Part shown: positions 59,226 to 64,000 of the stretch, piece by piece
Layout: every line of letters starts with the position of its first letter
How positions within the stretch are numbered: position 1 is the stretch's first letter
Assembly (NCBI GenBank): GCA_029532415.1
Contig: JAQOTA010000054.1
Coordinates: 1 to 64,000, forward strand
Direction: 5' to 3'
Length of the DNA stretch: 64,000 nucleotides
Origin: Marasmius tenuissimus
Lineage: Eukaryota > Basidiomycota > Agaricomycetes > Agaricales > Marasmiaceae
Translations under genes and position numbers: made by a program
The notes under the pieces: model-generated
What the model was told of the DNA's origin: nothing
Databases searched by the model: none
What the model saw: only the letters and a program-made list of their open reading frames with translations

Positions 59226-59608
59226 CACTGCTGCCCAATCAAGATTTTTCGGCCGTAATTAGAAAGGCAAAAGGCTTCATAAAAACTTGAGTTTTACGGC
59301 CAAATTCACGGGCGTCAAGACCATCTTTTCTAGCGCGCAAAACAGGCCAGGAAAAAGTTGGGTTTTTACGAAGGAAAAACGTGCCCTTTCTCCTTGTTTT
59401 CCGTTTTTGCGCTCGTAAAAACAATTCTGAGATTTCTCCGGGACAATTTTGCGCTCGTAAAAATATTCTTTTTGCCTCGTGCTTTGTGTGTTTCTGCGCG
59501 CTAGAAAAATTGATTTTGACGCCCGTGAATTTGGCTGTAAAACTAAAGTTTTTACGAAGCCTTTTGCCTTTCTAATCACGGCTGAAAAACCTTGATTGGG
59601 CAGCAGTG
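59226..59608. mobile_element. 383-bp MITE with ~110-bp inverted repeats and TAA duplication
   Basis: The left arm starts CACTGCTGCCCAATCAAG and the right arm ends with its complement. The arms match with scattered mismatches for roughly 110 bp, up to TTTTCTAGCGCGCA. TAA lies directly outside each end (59223-59225 and 59609-59611), fitting the 3-bp TWA duplication of PIF/Harbinger elements. The middle has repeated TTTTTGCGCTCGTAAAAA-type sequence. The minus-strand frame 59277-59684 is a by-product of the arms. Confidence 0.8.
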
Positions 59609-59719
59609 TAATAGTGGGAATGACATCTGACCTCACCATCTCGTATTCTGATTTCTGCTGCCTTTCCTCTGTGAATTCATTCATTTGAGTTTCTAGGGTT
59701 AGGTGAAACCCACCTCACC

Positions 59720-60756
59720 TTCATCTGTGACCATAAGGCAACTTCCCTTCTGAAGGTCTATCAAAAGAGGCGTGAGCTGGGATGAAGGAAGTACCCGAAC
59801 CTGTTACCATTCATTGCTGTCTTTATCGATATCCCGAGAGAACTCAACATTACTAGCGTGTGGTTGAACAACGAGGACGTTATCTCGTTTCCTAAGTCCA
59901 ACCATGCCGACGTGGATGTCTGGGGTCTCATTCTAAACATCCTGGACGATCTTGCTTTCATGCATACTCTCGGGGCTGTTCTGGTATTCACGGGGATCTC
60001 AAGGGGGTAAGCTTTGCCCTCAAATTTTGTTCCTTTTTCCCATGCACAACTCAGTTCAGAACAACGGTCAAGTCAACGACAACCTCCAAGCCTGTCTCAG
60101 CGATTTCGATTGCGCACGATGCACCATATGAACACGATGACACCCCGAATTGACTGCATCATCACCGGTGGAAGTCTACGATGGAGCTCGCCGGAGCAGC
60201 TTTCAGGTGGAGGAGTTGCCCCAAATACATCGTCGGACGCGTACTCGGTTGGAGTTTTATCTTGGGAGGTACATCTTCGTAAACCTACGCCATGTTTTAA
60301 TCAGACTTGACTTTTCCTTTCAGATGATAACATGCCGGATTCCCTACGACCACCTCACCAACGATGCTCTCGTTCTAGGAAAAGTCACCTCGCACGGGCT
60401 ACGCCCATGTCGGGAGTGTATACTCGATGCACCCATCGCAGCTCGTAATTTCAACACTCATCAAGTGTTGTACACCTTGATGAGCGAATATCGGACTTCA
60501 GAGCTGACCACCTCTCGGCGGGTTCCTCTACAACCGGATCCTCACCCTAGACGACGGGGATCCAGTCATAGAGATGAACCTTGAGGGAAGACCAAAGACC
60601 ATAGTCGTTATCCAACCCTATCTCGGATTATCAGCAACCCTACTCCTCGTCTTCCCACCGACTTCATTACCGGTACCAGTACCCACCTTGTCCTCCCTCA
60701 TCGCTGGAGCAATTCGAAACGCCATCTCAACGCAATACCACCTTCTCTCCTTGTAA
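59720..60756 (+). pseudogene. Relic of the kinase-TM-RRM gene, copy C
   Basis: From 59788 the sequence matches copies A and B over the kinase (FIAVFIDIPRELNITSVW, NTSSDAYSVGVLSWE) into the first membrane segments (PYLGLSATLLLVFPP), stopping at 60754-60756. It lacks the N-lobe with its lysine, most of the TM region and the RRM. The catalytic loop carries a short insertion (after GAVL), DFG is changed to DFD with a stop close by, and other frameshifts follow. 59720-59787 is the exon 3 start and its preceding intron in reverse orientation. Clearly non-functional. Confidence 0.8.
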
Positions 60757-61412
60757 CCCTTGTTCAAATATACCCCGATACGGCCACCGGATCGAAACGT
60801 TAGAACTTATGCACCCCAATAGTGGACTCACTACAAAGGGCTCGCAGTTTCTACAGCGGACCCAAATACTTTACTGACGTTCAAAACCACGACTGATAAT
60901 GTGCACAAGACATCCGAGCCAAAAATCACCCGCAGGCCGTCAATAGTCTCTGAAAAACGGTGGTAATCTAATTTCTAGTGGCTGATGAAGCAATAAATTG
61001 GGGTTTACTTGAAGGTCCAATGAGGCCACGCTCTCAGGACTGGTCTGTTTCGTGGTCTCAGCAGCCTTGCGAGCTCAGTAAGAGATGAATTGTTGAAACT
61101 CCACGCTTAGGCAACGTCTATGGTTACAATCCCTCCACACTATGATAGAAACCTCTGCACTCCAGCGTTCCGCTTCGAGATCAGCACTTGCATTCGTTTC
61201 TAGAACCAACCAAGTTGCTTCGAAGGGAACTAGAACTGTGAAGCCAGAGAATTGGCGTCATCTCTGGTCTCATGGTCGCACTGAATCGAGCGAGTCGGGG
61301 CTAATGCGTATTCGGTCGAGAAATCCCAATTATTATGTAAGTAAAGAAGAATCAGATAAAAACCGAAGTATTTGTCCATTTTCTTTCAATCTTTTGTCCC
61401 CTTTGCTCTCTT
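60757..61412. other. Intergenic; promoter side of F-box gene
   Basis: Short frames only (61142-61456 +, overlapping the F-box start). No TATA box close to 61413. Confidence 0.5.
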
Positions 61413-63206
61413 ATGACTATCATCGCCGAAAAGAATCTCCTCCCCTCGAATTATGATGGGCCACTTCGTGACTACCTCCGAGTTTTCAACTATCTACAGT
61501 CGGTCCGTTCGCCTGATTCTAATTCTTTTTCTCGTACTCATATATGGACACAGACGCTCGATAATATCACCTCCTCATTCAACGACTCAATCTTTGACTT
61601 CTTTCTCGACAATCTATCACAACAACGCGAGAAAGAAATGCTCGTGCCTCGATCTGCTCCGCCTGAAATCCAACGTCTTCTACGCGATGGCTTCGCTGTG
61701 CATGACCCCATGGGCTATACCGTACGAAGAGAGCTACAGAACATGGAAGAAGAGATGGTTGCGCTCAAGGAGAAAATGATACAGCTATCTTATAGTACTC
61801 GGCAATACCGGGGTCTATTTGCTCCGGTCAGAAGGTTGTCTGACGACGTACTGAGTCTCATCCTGTCACTCGCAGTAGCGGACGATAACCGGGTTCCAAA
61901 CGGGGCGGCAACGACGCTCACCTCCGTCTGTGCACGCTGGAGACGCCTAGCGTTCGATACGCCCGAGTTTTGGGCGACAATCGCCATCACGCCCTCCTTC
62001 GATCCTTCAAGGCATCTTCCCGTGCTTAATGACCATCTATCACGCTCTCGAGGTGCCCCATTGACGTATTATCTCGATTCTATCGTGGGGGAGTCCCAAC
62101 AAGCGCTCATTCCGATCCTATTCGACAAACATGCTCATCGAGTTCAAGAGCTTCAGTTTCCGTTGACGGAGTGGGGGATTTCCATCTCTTTCAAACTCAT
62201 GGAGACAATTTTCACTCGCTACGGGAGCGGTGGCCTACTACCCGCCTTGCGAACAGTCCACATTAGACATGCACTAGGTCGCTCCTTGCGTCAGTTCTAC
62301 GCTTCTCACCACGTCAACGCTTCTCTAACCACTCTGGCCACGGTGACAACATTGACTCTCGCACATGTTCACGCTTCGTCAGGCAGTGTCCTCCGTCTCC
62401 TGAGCTACTTTCCCCATCTAGTATCAGTGGATATATCGTTTGTCTTCTCCGGATTCACGCTTGTTGACTCGAACGACACCGAGCTACCTCTTCCTACAAC
62501 TCTACCCATCACTTTACCCGCACTCACGTCGTTCACTCTTCGTTATAATTCTCTTCCAACCGGTGAAGACTACAACCCAGTAATCACCCTCCTACAGTCG
62601 CACATCGAAGCACCCGCGTTAACGTCACTCTCCATCCTCATCTGCGCATCAGACGACAACGTTGTGTATACGTCACTTCTTGAAGATGCCATGGTCCAGT
62701 CACTCACTCAATTCATCCACACGACGCTCAAAACCCTCCGTGAACTCGTCATACGTGGCTTCCCTCGAAGCCAAAAGGGTTGGGACGCTCTGCTTCCCTC
62801 TATTCCTCCCACGGTCGAGTCGCTTGAGATCGGGGACCACCTCCACATCGGTTCGTACGAGAGGTGGACATTTGGGTTCGGAACGCGCTCTCGGGCTGAA
62901 CAGCCTCTTCGACTACTCGTCGAAAGCGCCGGACTGGCACCACATCTCAGGTCCCTGAAGATATATGGATTGGTCGAAAACACCCACGTTAATGATGTTT
63001 TCAAGATCGTCCGGGATAGAGTCGCCACTATCCGGAAGGTCTACGTGTTCATGGAGGGTGGGTCTGAAGCCGGTGGGAGAGAGCCGTCTTGGCTTTCAGA
63101 TGGATGTTTGAAGACGAAGCTGATGGAGGAGGGGATATTGAATGTCGAGGTTGGGTGTCTAGCAGCGAACAGGCTGCCACAGCTGAAGCTTCAGGACTAT
63201 GATTGA
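61413..63206 (+). CDS. F-box protein, Agaricomycete type
   Basis: Intronless 597-codon gene. Residues about 100-125 form a short coiled coil (RRELQNMEEEMVALKEKMIQ), the usual lead-in of mushroom F-box proteins. Residues about 135-190 are the F-box: APVRRLSDDVLSLILSLAV, then LTSVCARWRRLAFDTPEFWA. The rest is a leucine-rich-repeat-like region with recurring strands such as LPALRTVHIRH, FPHLVSVDISF, LPALTSFTLRYN, ALTSLSILIC and LRELVIRGF. F-box proteins recruit substrates to SCF (Skp1-Cullin1) ubiquitin ligases, the F-box binding Skp1 and the repeats binding the target. ATG 61413 is the first in the frame. Family copy number is high in this lineage; the target is unknown. Confidence 0.92.
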   Translation: MTIIAEKNLLPSNYDGPLRDYLRVFNYLQSVRSPDSNSFSRTHIWTQTLDNITSSFNDSIFDFFLDNLSQQREKEMLVPRSAPPEIQRLLRDGFAVHDPMGYTVRRELQNMEEEMVALKEKMIQLSYSTRQYRGLFAPVRRLSDDVLSLILSLAVADDNRVPNGAATTLTSVCARWRRLAFDTPEFWATIAITPSFDPSRHLPVLNDHLSRSRGAPLTYYLDSIVGESQQALIPILFDKHAHRVQELQFPLTEWGISISFKLMETIFTRYGSGGLLPALRTVHIRHALGRSLRQFYASHHVNASLTTLATVTTLTLAHVHASSGSVLRLLSYFPHLVSVDISFVFSGFTLVDSNDTELPLPTTLPITLPALTSFTLRYNSLPTGEDYNPVITLLQSHIEAPALTSLSILICASDDNVVYTSLLEDAMVQSLTQFIHTTLKTLRELVIRGFPRSQKGWDALLPSIPPTVESLEIGDHLHIGSYERWTFGFGTRSRAEQPLRLLVESAGLAPHLRSLKIYGLVENTHVNDVFKIVRDRVATIRKVYVFMEGGSEAGGREPSWLSDGCLKTKLMEEGILNVEVGCLAANRLPQLKLQDYD

Positions 63207-64000
63207 ACTCTACCTTATGCGCATGCACAACTAAGGAAGGGCAAAACTCTCGGAACGTGGGCTTGATGATTATGGGCGAGTTACTTATTTTCTGTATTTC
63301 TTGAACTTTCTTTGCTTTTTGTATGCTACTGGTGAGTACTTGGCTCACATGTGGCACGTCGAAAATGAGCTGAATTGTAGTTGCGGTAAAGTACATCAAA
63401 TGTGTTCCCTTGCGAAAAATAAACGTGACAGATAGTCAATCCCGCCGGATATGTATCAATAACTTCTCGCCTGCATCAGCAGGTGCGACGCGACTCGCAG
63501 CTCGCTCACGTGCTGGGAATCACGAGCTGACGTAATGTCAGCAGTCAGAAAAAGGCAAGTCGCCTGCCCGTGCAATCTTCTTAAAGTTAACGTCTTGAGG
63601 ACAAACACGGTGAATTGGATTTTGCGCTGACTAGGAGATCTCAGCACTATTGACCAACACCGATAGTATCATAGTAGAAACGACATCTGACCCTACCATC
63701 TGTAATCTGACTTCTTTTTCCTTTCCTCAGAGAATCTATTTCACTCTCTTGAACTCGTTGGGCACCACCTTCTCTTCACGATGTCGTGGGAAGATGATCG
63801 CGGTCCTTCTCACAATCTTCTGTTCCGGTTATGTGTCCACATCTCCATAATTCAGCGCTTTAACTGCTTGGTATGGCAGCATAATAATTTCGCCGGGGAG
63901 GACTGACATCCGATACAGTGACAGTGACAGAACAGAACCATATACACCAAGAGGATTGCTGCTACACCGTATCTTCTCTCTTCATATCGTTGAGGAAGAA
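63207..64000. other. Intergenic to window end
   Basis: 63225-63700 is the second copy of the block at 58735-59690, without the 383-bp MITE. A short frame at 63650-63850 has no recognisable feature. Confidence 0.5.

Noticed and set aside
59277..59684. 135-codon minus-strand frame
   Set aside because: It lies across the arms of the 383-bp MITE and reads complementary repeats; no protein features.
1..64000. CRISPR arrays, prokaryotic operons, rRNA and tRNA genes
   Set aside because: None seen. The tandem repeats present lack repeat-spacer structure, and intron density shows the DNA is nuclear fungal.

Overview
The window is eukaryotic and almost certainly from a mushroom-forming basidiomycete (Agaricomycetes). 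Genes are cut by many 45-70 bp GT...AG introns, including micro-exons. The protein families are typical of that group: TKL-type kinases with HGDLKG-style catalytic loops, a DUF6534-type membrane protein, a cytochrome P450, an HPP protein, and an F-box protein of the mushroom type. No bacterial operons, rRNA, tRNA or CRISPR arrays were seen. All exon structures below were derived by hand from splice signals and reading-frame continuity.

Layout. 1-4500 is gene-poor: a 17-bp telomere-like tandem repeat at the very edge, a 43-bp minisatellite and a 34/22-bp tandem repeat. 6453-10049 holds two TKL kinase domains on one strand, probably one gene; the first has an Asn where the catalytic Asp should be, the second looks active. 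11756-21041 is a compact block: HPP membrane protein (+), DHA1-type MFS transporter (-), DUF6534 membrane protein (+) and cytochrome P450 (-). 21.1-28.7 kb shows almost no supportable gene. 28.7-35.0 kb carries three tandem paralogues of a DUF1295/ICMT-like integral membrane protein. 36.1-37.7 kb (-) is a multi-pass receptor-like membrane protein.

38-64 kb is a duplication-rich accessory region. A gene coding for a TKL kinase, about four transmembrane helices and a C-terminal RRM (RNA-binding) domain occurs as two near full-length copies (39122-41412, 48328-50620) and one truncated relic (59788-60756). Each full-length copy carries its own lesion in the kinase half, while the membrane-RRM half stays intact. 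Between them lies a large minus-strand gene of unknown function (42975-45821). Downstream of the second kinase copy, a 2-2.6 kb block ending in a small secreted protein gene is duplicated; one secreted-protein copy is cut off by a 1.35 kb AT-rich insertion, the other (56469-56912) is intact. A second small secreted protein gene (57908-58409) is split by a 155-bp MITE with a TA target duplication. A 383-bp inverted-repeat element with a TAA duplication lies at 59226-59608. The region ends with an intronless F-box gene (61413-63206).

Most of this is lineage-specific signalling and membrane hardware, not a pathway. The best candidate for something undescribed is the kinase-transmembrane-RRM fusion, followed by the pseudokinase-kinase tandem.
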